Source: Rhodopseudomonas palustris
Lineage (GTDB): Bacteria > Pseudomonadota > Alphaproteobacteria > Rhizobiales > Xanthobacteraceae
Length of the DNA: 64,000 nucleotides
Reading direction: 5' to 3'
Assembly (NCBI RefSeq): GCF_013415845.1
Contig: NZ_CP058907.1
Coordinates: forward strand, 5,038,501-5,102,500
A model generated the notes under the pieces. It saw only the letters and a program-made list of their open reading frames with translations. It did no database searches and was not told the DNA's origin. The position numbers were made by a program, and so were the translations under genes. Below are positions 27,160 to 36,246 of this stretch, one piece after another (within the stretch, counting starts at the first letter, position 1; each line of letters opens with the position of its first letter).

Positions 27160-28623
27160 TCAGCTCCAAGGCGCCTTGGTCAGTTTCCAGACCGGGGCAT
27201 TGATCGCGATGTCCATGTCGCGGGCGAAGATGCCGAACCCGTCGTAGCCATGATACGGGCCCGAATAGTCCCAGGAGTGCATCTGGCGGAACGGAACGCC
27301 CATCTTCTGGAAGATGTACTTTTCCTTGACGCCCGAGCCGACCAGATCGGGACGCACCTTCTCGACGAACTTCTCGAATTCGTAGCCGGTGACGTCGTCG
27401 TAGATCAGCGTGCCGTCCTTCACGTAATGGGTGGTGCGCTGATAATCGTCGTTATGGCCAAATTCGTAGCCGGTTCCGACCACTTCCATGCCGAGATCTT
27501 CGTAGGCACCGATGACGTGGCGCGGACGCAGACCGCCGACATACAGCATCACCTTCTTGCCTTCGAGGCGCGGGCGATATTTGGCGATCACCGCTTCCAT
27601 CTGCGGCTTGTACTTGGCGATGACGCGCTCGGCGCCTTCCTTGATCTTGTCGTCGAACTTCGACGCGATCTCGCGCAAGCTCGCTTCGATCTTGGTGGGA
27701 CCGAAGAAGTTGTATTCCACCCACGGAATCCCGAACTTCTCTTCCATGTGCCGCGTGATGTAGTTCATCGAGCGGTAGCAGTGCAGGATGTTCAGCTTCG
27801 CCTTCGGGGTATTCTCCAGCTCGGCAATGGTGCCGTCGCCGGACCACTGCGCGATCACGCGGAGGCCCATCTCCTCGAGCAGGATGCGCGAGGCCCAGGC
27901 GTCGCCGCCGATATTGTAGTCGCCGATGATCGCGACGTCGTAGGGGGTCGACTGGAAGCCGGCATTCTTCTCGCCAGCCTTGTCGAACACCCAGTCACGG
28001 ATCACGTCGTTGGCGATGTGGTGGCCGAGCGACTGCGACACGCCGCGGAAGCCTTCGCAGCGCACCGGGATGATCGGCTTGCCGTCATACTGCTTCGACT
28101 TGGCCTTCGAGACCGCCTCGATGTCGTCACCGATCAGACCGATCGGGCATTCCGACTGCACCGAGATGCCCTTGGAGAGCGGGAACAGCTCCTGGATCTC
28201 GTCGATGATCTTGCCGAGCTTCTTGTCACCTCCGAAAACGATGTCCTTCTCCTGGAAGTCGGAGGTGAACTGCATCGTGCCGAAGGTGTCGACGCCGGTG
28301 GTGCCCTTGTAATAGTTACGGCGCGAGCCCCAGGAATACTGGCCGCAGCCGACCGGGCCGTGGCTGATATGGACCATGTCCTTGATCGGGCCCCACACCA
28401 CGCCCTTCGAGCCGGCGTAGGCGCAACCGCGGATCGTCATCACGCCGGGGATCGACTTGATGTTGGACTTGACCGAGCACTCCGCCTTTTCGGCGTCGTA
28501 CGTATTGAGGTGCTTGGCGCGACGCTTGGCCGACTTGTCCGGATAGGCCTCCAGGACTTCGCCGATCAGCTTCTTGTTACGTTCCTTGATGTCCGCGGGG
28601 GATTCTGCGACTGCGGTGCTCAT
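27160..28623 (-). CDS. nifD: NifD, MoFe protein alpha subunit
   Basis: 487 residues. P-cluster cysteines are Cys67 (IRGCAYAG), Cys93 ([10 protein letters not shown]) and Cys159 ([11 protein letters not shown]); FeMo-co ligands are Cys282 (LHCYRSMNY) and His449 ([14 protein letters not shown]). All active-site residues are present, so this is an active molybdenum nitrogenase rather than a vanadium or iron-only form. Confidence 0.98.
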   Translation of the reverse strand: MSTAVAESPADIKERNKKLIGEVLEAYPDKSAKRRAKHLNTYDAEKAECSVKSNIKSIPGVMTIRGCAYAGSKGVVWGPIKDMVHISHGPVGCGQYSWGSRRNYYKGTTGVDTFGTMQFTSDFQEKDIVFGGDKKLGKIIDEIQELFPLSKGISVQSECPIGLIGDDIEAVSKAKSKQYDGKPIIPVRCEGFRGVSQSLGHHIANDVIRDWVFDKAGEKNAGFQSTPYDVAIIGDYNIGGDAWASRILLEEMGLRVIAQWSGDGTIAELENTPKAKLNILHCYRSMNYITRHMEEKFGIPWVEYNFFGPTKIEASLREIASKFDDKIKEGAERVIAKYKPQMEAVIAKYRPRLEGKKVMLYVGGLRPRHVIGAYEDLGMEVVGTGYEFGHNDDYQRTTHYVKDGTLIYDDVTGYEFEKFVEKVRPDLVGSGVKEKYIFQKMGVPFRQMHSWDYSGPYHGYDGFGIFARDMDIAINAPVWKLTKAPWS

Positions 28624-28639
28624 CGTTGTTCCTCGTATC

Positions 28640-28682
28640 TGGGGCCGCCGGAATGGCGGCCGGTCGCGCTAGGCGACCGGCC
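28640..28682 (-). other. Two tandem hairpins in the nifH-nifD spacer
   Basis: GGCCGCC/GGCGGCC (28643-28661) and CCGGTCGC/GCGACCGG (28660-28680). They share a base at the junction, so they may be alternative folds. Stable stems here could protect a nifH-only message and give more NifH than NifDK. Confidence 0.5.
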
Positions 28683-28694
28683 TGGCTGATGCGA

Positions 28695-29654
<960 letters not shown>

Positions 29655-29740
29655 TCAAAACCGTCGCACGGCTCAGATGCGGACGTTGCCCTTTGCAGTA
29701 CCTGCTCGGCCAACCATCCCTCGCCTTGCTGATCCCTGTT

Positions 29741-29757
29741 TTGCAACGAGCGTGCCA
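29741..29757 (-). promoter_or_regulatory. RpoN promoter of nifHDK
   Basis: Minus strand TGGCACGCTCGTTGCAA is a perfect -24/-12 element (TGGCACG-N4-TTGCA). Leader of about 140 bases before the nifH ATG. Confidence 0.93.
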
Positions 29758-29827
29758 AGCGTCGCCGGAGACGAAAAAGTGTGTGTTTTCGCGGAGATGT
29801 AGAATGTCCGGGCAGAATGTACGTAGA

Positions 29828-29843
29828 TGTTTAGAATCCGACA
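29828..29843. promoter_or_regulatory. NifA upstream activator of nifHDK
   Basis: TGTTTAGAATCCGACA is TGT-N10-ACA, about 71 bases upstream of the -24 element. Confidence 0.85.
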
Positions 29844-29939
29844 TCGCTGCCGAGCGGACGACATCCCAGGGGACGGCTGTTAGAAACGAAACAAACTGAT
29901 ACCGGCCGGGGAGCTAAGCGAGACTCTGTCGCAACTTGA

Positions 29940-30136
29940 GATCGACTTCGCTGCGTCATTGCGTGCGAAGCGACGCAATCCAAGGCCCGGTGCATGGGGA
30001 TCCTGGATTGGGCTCCCCGCAATCACGAGGATAGCGAGTGCACGCATCGTCGTGCCCGGCCTTGTGCCGGGCATCCACGACTACGGCAGGGCTCCCGGAG
30101 CAAGAACGTGAATGGCCGGGACGAGCCCGGCCATGA
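29940..30136. repeat. Dispersed intergenic palindromes upstream of nifH
   Basis: In the 578-base gap 29592-30169 no gene is seen. Besides the nifH control sites it holds a CATTGCGTGCGAAGCGACGC-type element (about 29955-29980), TGCCCGGC/GCCGGGCA (30053-30073) and ATGGCCGGG/CCCGGCCAT (30112-30134). The last may end transcription of the SIR2-like gene at 30170. Confidence 0.6.
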
Positions 30137-30169
30137 TGATCATTGAGGTTGGGAGAAACGAAAAAGTGT

Positions 30170-31072
30170 CTAAGCCGTCAGCGCCTGACTCTGCAGCAGT
30201 TCGCCGAGCGTGGCGACGAACTTCGTCAGCGGCCAATCGATGCGGGTGATCGCCTGTTCTTCGAGGAAGCGCTGCTCGTTGCGGGTCGGCGTGTCCGGAA
30301 GCACCGCCCAATGCCGGGCAGAGGACCGCTTCATAATCTGACGGGCAAAGACGCGATCGAGCTGGTTGTCGAACCGACAGCCCAGGAACAGGAAATGCCG
30401 GTCTTTGCGCTGGTCCTGCACTGTCAGCGGAATCGGTGTCTGAATGTCGATCTCGGTCAGGACTTCGACATAGTCGCTGTCGGACACCAGGAAATTCGCG
30501 GCCGGCACCACCGAGCCGATCGGCTGATACAGCATGGTGTTCCAGCCGAGCGCTTCGTCCGGCACCGGCGCATACAGCGGCATCTCGTCTTCGGCAACAA
30601 TGCCGGGGGCCGGCTCGGCGATTTCGCTGCCGTCGGGCCGATAGTAATTCACCCAATGGCCGTGGTGTTCGCTCTGGCTGACGCCCTGTGCCATGCCCCA
30701 GTTCTCACGTCCGGCAAAGGCCTTTTGCGGCAGGTCGTCGTACCAGGCATGAACCAGCAGCGGCAGATCGGGCAGCGATGCCAGCATCCGATGCAGCTCG
30801 TTCGGCTGGGGCGAGGACCGGAACGCATCGGCCATCATCGTCGTCAGCGTCTTGCGGTGCTTGAAGTTCTCGATGTATTGCGCGGCGCCGGTGAGATTGT
30901 TGCGGACCTTGTGCGGCACCGTGGTCTTCGCAGTGAGCCGTGCCACCAGCTCGGCGGGCGAGGTCGGCACGCTGCTGGTCTCGCCGAGCGCGACGCAGGC
31001 GGAGCCGAGATAGGGGATGATCCGCCCGCGCACCAAGCCCGCGGCGATGTCGTCGAGTGCTTGTGCCGGCAT
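30170..31072 (-). CDS. SIR2-like protein in the nif operon
   Basis: 300 residues. GRIIPYLGSACVAL near the start resembles the SIR2-type NAD-binding glycine loop, LPLLVHAWYDDLPQKAF lies where SIR2-like proteins have T-N-Y-D-x-L-L-E, and the end (CRFDNQLDRVFARQIM, then WPLTKFVATLGELL) fits the closing strands and helices. The usual catalytic Asn-Asp-His pattern is weak, so NAD hydrolysis or deacylation is uncertain. It is the last gene of the ferredoxin-nifB...nifT run, 15 bases after its neighbour. I know no role for it in nitrogen fixation; ADP-ribose or NAD sensing is speculation. Confidence 0.5.
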   Translation of the reverse strand: MPAQALDDIAAGLVRGRIIPYLGSACVALGETSSVPTSPAELVARLTAKTTVPHKVRNNLTGAAQYIENFKHRKTLTTMMADAFRSSPQPNELHRMLASLPDLPLLVHAWYDDLPQKAFAGRENWGMAQGVSQSEHHGHWVNYYRPDGSEIAEPAPGIVAEDEMPLYAPVPDEALGWNTMLYQPIGSVVPAANFLVSDSDYVEVLTEIDIQTPIPLTVQDQRKDRHFLFLGCRFDNQLDRVFARQIMKRSSARHWAVLPDTPTRNEQRFLEEQAITRIDWPLTKFVATLGELLQSQALTA

Positions 31073-31087
31073 CTTCCTGCTCCCCTG

Positions 31088-31366
31088 TCAGATTGTTCTT
31101 GCGGTCTTGTGATGCACCACCACCAGGCCGGTCGCGCGAGCCGCGTCGGTGGTGATGGTCCAGCAGTGATTTGATCCGTCGACCAGATAGACGCTGAATC
31201 GCGGATAATCGCGGAACGGCTGCTCCGCATAGATGTCGGATGCGTCGCACTGCGTCAGCGACAGACCGGGAAGTTCCTGTCGCACCGTCTTCAGCGCACC
31301 GGCCTCGGCCGCGTCGCCTCCGAGCAGCGCGTCGAGCCGGGCGAAATCGTCGGGCGACAGCGCCAT
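31088..31366 (-). CDS. Small conserved-looking nif-operon protein of unknown function
   Basis: 92 residues, acidic N-terminal half and PRFSVYLVDGSNHCWTI-type beta strands in the second. No cysteine pair or known motif. Two bases downstream of nifT and upstream of the SIR2-like gene, so co-transcribed with nifB, nifZ and nifT. I do not recognise a function. Confidence 0.6.
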   Translation of the reverse strand: MALSPDDFARLDALLGGDAAEAGALKTVRQELPGLSLTQCDASDIYAEQPFRDYPRFSVYLVDGSNHCWTITTDAARATGLVVVHHKTARTI

Positions 31367-31368
31367 GG

Positions 31369-31569
31369 TCAGAGCTTGCGCGCTTCGACGGTGATCGGCA
31401 GCGGGGTGTCCGCGGCCATCGCCGGCAGTTCGAGCTGCCAGCCATTGGCCAGCGTGACCTTACCGCCCCACAGCGCCGGATTCTCCATCTCGACGATCAG
31501 CTCCTCGAGGTCCTTCTTGGCGACATAAGCCGAGTGCCCGGTTGCGGTCTTGCGGATCATCACTTTCAT
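31369..31569 (-). CDS. nifT: NifT/FixU
   Basis: 66 residues from the ATG at 31569 (MKVMIRKTATGHSAYVAKKDLEE, shown here as two joined blocks: MKVMIRKT and SAYVAKKDLEE). Matches NifT/FixU in length and in the ALWGGKVTLANGWQLELP core. Function unclear even in model diazotrophs; a NifK-folding or cofactor role has been proposed. Confidence 0.9.
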   Translation of the reverse strand: MKVMIRKTATGHSAYVAKKDLEELIVEMENPALWGGKVTLANGWQLELPAMAADTPLPITVEARKL

Positions 31570-31606
31570 CGAGGGTGGTCCTTTGCTTGGCCGCCGCGGC
31601 GACGGG

Positions 31607-31840
31607 TCAGAGTGCGGTGATTTCGTCTTCAAGGCAGCCGATCACCCGGTGCTCGGCGAATTCGACCAGATAGACCGGCCGATTGGTTTCGGTGTGCAGG
31701 CCGATCCGGACGATTTCGCCGGCATCGCCGCTCTTCACCAGCAGCGCGTCGTCCGGCTGATCCGGAAAGCTGCCGTCGTTGAATAGGTCGATCTCGGCGC
31801 GGACGCGCTGGCCCCATTGGTATCGCGGCTCGGGCGTCAT
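31607..31840 (-). CDS. nifZ: NifZ-domain protein, short second copy
   Basis: 77 residues from the ATG at 31840, overlapping the preceding nifZ stop (TGATG). YQWGQRVRAEIDLFNDGSFP and VYLVEFAEHRVIGC repeat the NifZ domain of the gene just upstream (YGQKVRSRLNIRNDGTFP). NifZ acts in maturation of the second P-cluster of NifDK. Two complete domains in separate genes argue for duplication, not a frameshift. Confidence 0.85.
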   Translation of the reverse strand: MTPEPRYQWGQRVRAEIDLFNDGSFPDQPDDALLVKSGDAGEIVRIGLHTETNRPVYLVEFAEHRVIGCLEDEITAL

Positions 31841-32139
31841 CACACGGCCTCCTGGGTTTCGGCCTGAAAGGCTTCGACCGCGGCCAGCTCACGGCGCTTC
31901 ATGCCGACGATGCGGCCCTGCGCCACGAAGTCGACGCCATAGATATAGAATTGCTGCAGGAAAGTGCCGATCGAAACGACGTAGCCTTCGTCGCCCTTCT
32001 TCACCAGCACCTCACCGATTTCCTTGCCCGGAAAGGTGCCGTCGTTACGGATGTTGAGCCGCGACCGGACCTTCTGGCCGTATTCAAACTCCGGCGGGCC
32101 GTCGAGCTCGACGATGTCGCTGTCACGCGCGATGTTCAT
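31840..32139 (-). CDS. nifZ: NifZ P-cluster maturation protein
   Basis: 99 residues. EFEYGQKVRSRLNIRNDGTF and YIYGVDFVAQGRIVGMKRREL are NifZ blocks. Starts inside the stop of the LRV gene (4-base overlap) and is coupled to a second NifZ-like gene. Confidence 0.9.
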   Translation of the reverse strand: MNIARDSDIVELDGPPEFEYGQKVRSRLNIRNDGTFPGKEIGEVLVKKGDEGYVVSIGTFLQQFYIYGVDFVAQGRIVGMKRRELAAVEAFQAETQEAV

Positions 32140-32921
32140 GGCGAGGGCTCCGTTGCGGGTTTGAGCTGGGCAGGTTCGGTGAAGCCGCTGCGGCTACGCG
32201 CAAGTTCGCGCACCAGCGGATCGGGATCGTCGAGCAGCGGCGCCAGTTCGTAGGCGTCGACACGGCTGGCTACTTCGTAGCGAACCCGCCAATCGGCGTC
32301 GCCGAGCATCGCCAGCAACCGGCCCGGCGTCATCCGCCTGGCGGCTTCAAGACGAACTTCGCCGTCTTTATCCATCGCGATCTGCGCCAGCCATTCCGAG
32401 CCGATCCGCCGCGCTACTTCGCGGCGCACGCCAGGATCGGGATCGAGCACCAAGAGCGGCAGCAGGCCGGGCGAAGCCCGCCGCGCCACGATCTGGCGAA
32501 CATAGTAGTCTTCGTCGCTCGCCATCGGTCGCAGCTCGTCGTCGCTGAGCACCGAGGCGACGCGGATCCGCACCTCGCGATGCGGGTCACCGCGCAGGCC
32601 GAGCAGATAGCGCTTGGGCAGCCGGCGTGCCGCGCTCCACCGCACCGTCTCGTCGGGATCCTGCAGCAGCTTCGGCAGCAGAAACACTGTGGCGTAGCCG
32701 GCCGCGACCGCGCGCGTTTCGAAATACGGATGGTCGAGATAGGAGTCAGCGAGCGCGCGATTCTGCTGGAAGAACCGCTCCAGCCGCCGCGCATAGCGGT
32801 CCTGGACACAAGCCTTCTTCAATTCGCACTGCCCGGCAGACAGCAGCTCGTGATGCGGGCACGACGCGCAATCGACCTCGTTGCCCTGCCAATCGCGGGC
32901 TTCGTCGATGTCAGTCGTCAT
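32136..32921 (-). CDS. 4Fe-4S leucine-rich repeat variant (LRV) protein
   Basis: 261 residues. N-terminal cluster C-X2-C-X10-C-X5-C (starting CASCPHHELL, ending KKAC) as in the Azotobacter LRV protein, then about eight helical repeats of roughly 24 residues with D-(P/A)-D-x-x-V-R (DPDETVRW, DPDPGVRR, DKDGEVRL, DADWRVRY, DDPDPLVREL). Such proteins accompany nif operons but their role is not known; a protein-interaction platform sensing redox state is a guess. Confidence 0.87.
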   Translation of the reverse strand: MTTDIDEARDWQGNEVDCASCPHHELLSAGQCELKKACVQDRYARRLERFFQQNRALADSYLDHPYFETRAVAAGYATVFLLPKLLQDPDETVRWSAARRLPKRYLLGLRGDPHREVRIRVASVLSDDELRPMASDEDYYVRQIVARRASPGLLPLLVLDPDPGVRREVARRIGSEWLAQIAMDKDGEVRLEAARRMTPGRLLAMLGDADWRVRYEVASRVDAYELAPLLDDPDPLVRELARSRSGFTEPAQLKPATEPSP

Positions 32922-33450
32922 CGTCCTGCCCTATCCGCCGCCACACATCGAGCAGCACGGCGGCGCCGACCTTGTCGGTCGGATCGAGCTCGAGCAGCTT
33001 TTCGACCGCCGCGTGACCTTCGTCGAGCTGGCCGAGCCGCATCTGCAAATACGCGTAGGCCTTCAGCGCGAACAGATAGAACCGCGGCAGCACCGCCGAG
33101 TAGCTGGAGAACTCGGCATCGCCGCGCCGCACCTTGCGCCAGTCGGATGCGAGGCCGTTGTCGCGGGCAGCCTTGCACAGGCAGGCCTGCGCCACTTCTA
33201 GCGCCTCGCCGAGGCGGCCCTTGTAGAAATAGAAACGGTACAACCCAATCAGCACTGCGGCGTGGTCGGGTGCCAGCAGATGAGCCTCGCGCAGATGTTG
33301 CTCCGCCAGCGCCTCGCTCTGATAGTCGCGCCCCGCCAATTCAAGATGCCGATGCGCATCCGCCGGCAGACCAGCGCCGAGCAGCGCCCCGGCCAATAGC
33401 GACTGCTCCGGGCCGGACATCGTCAGCTCGCTGTGCATCAGGTCGGGCAT
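32911..33450 (-). CDS. TPR-like nif-operon protein
   Basis: 179 residues, alpha-helical; AEQHLREAHLLAPDHAAVLIGLYRFYFYKGRLGEA (in two blocks) and LDEGHAAVEKLLELDPTDKV have the spacing of tetratricopeptide repeats. ATG at 33450, 3 bases after the IscA-like stop, and overlapping the LRV gene by 11 bases. Likely an assembly adaptor; no specific partner can be named. Confidence 0.7.
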   Translation of the reverse strand: MPDLMHSELTMSGPEQSLLAGALLGAGLPADAHRHLELAGRDYQSEALAEQHLREAHLLAPDHAAVLIGLYRFYFYKGRLGEALEVAQACLCKAARDNGLASDWRKVRRGDAEFSSYSAVLPRFYLFALKAYAYLQMRLGQLDEGHAAVEKLLELDPTDKVGAAVLLDVWRRIGQDDDD

Positions 33451-33453
33451 GGC

Positions 33454-33810
33454 TCACAGCTCCCGCAGCTGATGCAGACCGGCGGCCGGCTTGGGGCCGC
33501 TGTCGCTGGCGCACTGACAGTTCGATCCCTTCGGATCGTGGAACATGAAGCCGCTCGAGGTCGGCGTCTCCATGAAATCGATCACCACGCCTTCGAGCAG
33601 CTTCAAGCTCGATTCCGGCAGAAACAGCTTGTAGTCGCCGCGATCGACCACCGCGTCGCCGGTGTGCGGCGCGCCGGCGATATCGAACTGGGCCGACAGG
33701 CCAGAGCAGCCGCCGGCGCTGACCACCAGGCGGAAGCCACCGGTACCGCCGCTGAACCGCAGCATGCGACGGATGAATTTTTCGGCCGAGGGGGTGAAGC
33801 TCATATCCAT
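33454..33810 (-). CDS. HesB/IscA-family Fe-S protein (second in the island)
   Basis: 118 residues. Cysteines in SAGGCSGLSAQ and SNCQCAS follow the A-type carrier pattern; the tail beyond residue 105 is extra. Paralogue of the iscA gene at 19651. Clustered with nifB and ferredoxins, it may feed [4Fe-4S] units to NifB. Confidence 0.88.
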   Translation of the reverse strand: MDMSFTPSAEKFIRRMLRFSGGTGGFRLVVSAGGCSGLSAQFDIAGAPHTGDAVVDRGDYKLFLPESSLKLLEGVVIDFMETPTSSGFMFHDPKGSNCQCASDSGPKPAAGLHQLREL

Positions 33811-33820
33811 CGGAATCGCC

Positions 33821-34042
33821 TCATGCTGCCTGGTAGCGCGGGACGGAATTGTCGATCACGCAGGTGCCGTCGACCGGGCACACCGCGACACATTGCGGCT
33901 CATCGTAGTGGCCGATGCACTCCGAGCACTTCGAAGGGTCGATCGCAAAAGTGCCGGCCTTTTCGAAGATCGCCACATTCGGGCACTGCGGCTCGCAGGC
34001 CGAGCAGCCGGTGCATTGCGAGGCGACGATCTTGTAGGCCAT
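33821..34042 (-). CDS. 2x[4Fe-4S] ferredoxin
   Basis: 73 residues from the ATG at 34042 ([10 protein letters not shown]); an upstream open frame is the end of nifB in another frame. Cluster motifs [12 protein letters not shown] and [18 protein letters not shown], the long second loop typical of nif-linked ferredoxins. Close paralogue of the ferredoxin at 35781 on the other side of nifB. Likely electron donor to NifB or NifH. Confidence 0.93.
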   Translation of the reverse strand: MAYKIVASQCTGCSACEPQCPNVAIFEKAGTFAIDPSKCSECIGHYDEPQCVAVCPVDGTCVIDNSVPRYQAA

Positions 34043-34065
34043 GGTCGTTCCCCTTCCGCGTCGTC

Positions 34066-35622
34066 CTAGGCCTCGGTGAACGCGCCCTGGCGGATCGTGG
34101 CATCGCCTCGCGCGACGTGGCGGATCTCCGACTTTCCGACGCGTTCCAGGTACTGCTTGAAATACGCGATCACCGACTGCTCGATGTATTCGAATGCGTA
34201 GGTCTCGACTGCCTCGATGCCGGCGCCGGCGAGCGAGTCCTTCGGGCACATGCCGATCTTGGCGACCAGAACGGCGGTGCAGTCATTCAGCGCCTTGAGG
34301 ATCGGCTCGATACCGGTTTCGCTGGCGTAGCCGCCTTCGCAATACAGATCGACACGGCGGTGGCCGACAAACTTCGCACCGGCGGTCGACACCTCGTAGA
34401 TCTGGAACTCGTGGGCGTGGCCGAAGTGCTCGTTGATAACGCCGCCGCCCTTGGTGGCGATCGCCACCTGGATCTTGATGGTCGCCGTCTCGTCGGCGAG
34501 CTTCTCCAGCTCGCGCTGCTTGGCGACTGCGATCGCGTCGCGCTCGGCCTCGACCTTGGCCTGGTAGGCCTGGCGCGCGGCGAGGTCGTATTCGACGTCC
34601 ATCGCCATCACCTTTTCGGTGGTGAACTCGGCGCTGCGATCCTCGCCGAGCAGGCCGACCGCGTCGGCGCGGCACTGCCGGCAGTGCCGCATCATGTTCA
34701 TCTCGCCTTCGCAGGCGTCCTGCAGCGCCTTCAGCTCCTGCGCGGTCGGGCCGCGCTGGCCCGACAGGCCGAACGCAGTGCCGTGCTCGGCTTCGGAAAT
34801 CAGCGGCATGATGTTGTGCAGGAAGGCGCCGCGCGACTTCACCGCCTTGTTGACCTCGATCAGGTGCTCGTCGTTGATGCCCGGGATCATCACCGAGTTG
34901 ACCTTCACCAGGATGCCGCGTGCGACCAGCATCTCCAGTCCGAGCAACTGCCGCTCGCTGAGGATCTTCGACGCCTCGACGCCGGTGTAACGGCGGTGAT
35001 TGTAGAAGATCCACGGGTAGATCTTCGCGCCGACCTCCGGATCGACCATATTGATCGTGATGGTGACGTGATCGACCTTCATGGCGGCGATCTGCTCGAC
35101 ATAGTCGGGCAGCATCAGGCCGTTGGTCGACAGGCACAGCTTGATGTCGGGCGCGGTCTCGGTGACCAGCTCGAAGGTCTTGAAGGTCTTGGCCGGATTG
35201 GCAAGCGCATCACCCGGACCGGCGATGCCAAGTACGGTCATCTGCGGGATGGTCGAGGCTACTGCGACGACTTTGCGCGCGGCCTGCTCCGGGGTCAGCT
35301 TCTCGCTGACCACGCCGGGACGGGATTCATTGGCGCAATCGTATTTGCGATTGCAGTAATTGCACTGGATGTTGCACGCGGGCGCGACCGCGACGTGCAT
35401 GCGGGCGAAGTGATGATGCGCCTGCTCGCTGTAGCAGGGATGATTCTTCACCTTCTCCCAGACTTCCGGCGGCAGATCGCTGGGGCCAGCGGCCGAGCCG
35501 CAGCCGGTCTTGCCGGCGCCGCTCTTGCTGCTGCAGCCCGATTGCGCCGCGCTCTTGCGCATCTCGTCGAACGACGTCGTTCCCAGCGCGCTGAAATCGT
35601 GCAGTTGCAGCAGCTTGCTCAT
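34066..35622 (-). CDS. nifB: NifB, radical SAM FeMo-co core synthase
   Basis: 518 residues. Radical SAM motif in [15 protein letters not shown], further cysteines in KSGCGSAAG-like N-terminal part and [12 protein letters not shown], and a C-terminal NifX-like domain ([18 protein letters not shown], about 400-500). Makes the carbide-containing NifB-co from [4Fe-4S] pairs. Between two paralogous ferredoxins. Confidence 0.96.
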   Translation of the reverse strand: MSKLLQLHDFSALGTTSFDEMRKSAAQSGCSSKSGAGKTGCGSAAGPSDLPPEVWEKVKNHPCYSEQAHHHFARMHVAVAPACNIQCNYCNRKYDCANESRPGVVSEKLTPEQAARKVVAVASTIPQMTVLGIAGPGDALANPAKTFKTFELVTETAPDIKLCLSTNGLMLPDYVEQIAAMKVDHVTITINMVDPEVGAKIYPWIFYNHRRYTGVEASKILSERQLLGLEMLVARGILVKVNSVMIPGINDEHLIEVNKAVKSRGAFLHNIMPLISEAEHGTAFGLSGQRGPTAQELKALQDACEGEMNMMRHCRQCRADAVGLLGEDRSAEFTTEKVMAMDVEYDLAARQAYQAKVEAERDAIAVAKQRELEKLADETATIKIQVAIATKGGGVINEHFGHAHEFQIYEVSTAGAKFVGHRRVDLYCEGGYASETGIEPILKALNDCTAVLVAKIGMCPKDSLAGAGIEAVETYAFEYIEQSVIAYFKQYLERVGKSEIRHVARGDATIRQGAFTEA

Positions 35623-35780
35623 ATCCGGGCCTCGTTCGATCGCCGCACGACGGGCGGCTTGTCGGTGGGTGATGGTGCTGCAACCGAGCCGGCGAAGATC
35701 AGGAGCGATCCGCGGGCGCGGCGATCCATTGAAGACGGCGTCCGACGGTCAAGGCGTCGGCCGTCTTGCAAGATCACGCG

Positions 35781-35975
35781 TCAGGCCGGCACGCAGGTGT
35801 TGTCGACCGGGCAGACCGAGACGCACTGCGGCTTGTCGAACTGACCTTCGCACTCGGTGCACTTGGTCGCGTCGATCACATAGGTGCCGCGCTTCATGCT
35901 GATCGCAGCGTTCGGGCATTCGAATTCACACGCACCGCAGACGGTGCACTGGGAGGTAACAATCTTGTAGGCCAT
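35781..35975 (-). CDS. fdxN: 2x[4Fe-4S] ferredoxin upstream of nifB
   Basis: 64 residues, [10 protein letters not shown] start. [12 protein letters not shown] and [18 protein letters not shown] carry eight cluster cysteines. First gene of the nifB operon, directly under an RpoN promoter with NifA site, as for FdxN in related phototrophs, where it is the electron donor to nitrogenase or NifB. Confidence 0.93.
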
Positions 35976-36016
35976 GGTCGGCTCCTGGTTCGCAGAGGGC
36001 TGCTGACCAGTTGTCT

Positions 36017-36032
36017 TTCAAGCCGCGTGCCA
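36017..36032 (-). promoter_or_regulatory. RpoN promoter of the ferredoxin-nifB operon
   Basis: Minus strand TGGCACGCGGCTTGAA: good -24, and a -12 with GA in place of GC. 42 bases before the ferredoxin ATG. Confidence 0.7.
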
Positions 36033-36105
36033 GATGCCTGATGATTGATTTTAAAGAGTTATTTCTCGCCCTGAGGGGCTGTGCCGGTGTAAGGCCCCCG
36101 ACACT

Positions 36106-36121
36106 TGTCGCAAGTCTGACA
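36106..36121. promoter_or_regulatory. NifA upstream activator of the ferredoxin-nifB operon
   Basis: TGTCGCAAGTCTGACA is TGT-N10-ACA, about 74 bases upstream of the -24 element. Confidence 0.82.
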
Positions 36122-36187
36122 GGCATCCTGACCCGTCATCGAACTTCGCAAGACACCACAATGATCTGCTTCGAAGCGCCCACAGAC

Positions 36188-36225
36188 AGACAAGGCGCGG
36201 CGCCAGGGGGCGTCGCGCCTTGTCT
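36188..36225 (-). terminator. Hairpin after nifA
   Basis: AGACAAGGCGCG (36188-36199) pairs with CGCGCCTTGTCT (36214-36225), 12-bp arms, starting 22 bases after the nifA stop. No T run, but it cleanly separates nifA from the next promoter. Confidence 0.6.
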
Positions 36226-36246
36226 GATGATTTCAAGCGAGAAGGG

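Noticed and set aside
23958..27203. Long + strand open frame opposite nifN, nifE and nifK
   Set aside because: Antisense to conserved nif genes, translation unlike any protein family.
31607..32139. Frameshifted single nifZ
   Set aside because: Each of the two frames encodes a complete NifZ domain with its own start; the TGATG overlap is a normal coupling signal.
33433..35844. Long + strand open frame opposite nifB and ferredoxins
   Set aside because: Same reason; the minus strand carries clear radical SAM and ferredoxin motifs.
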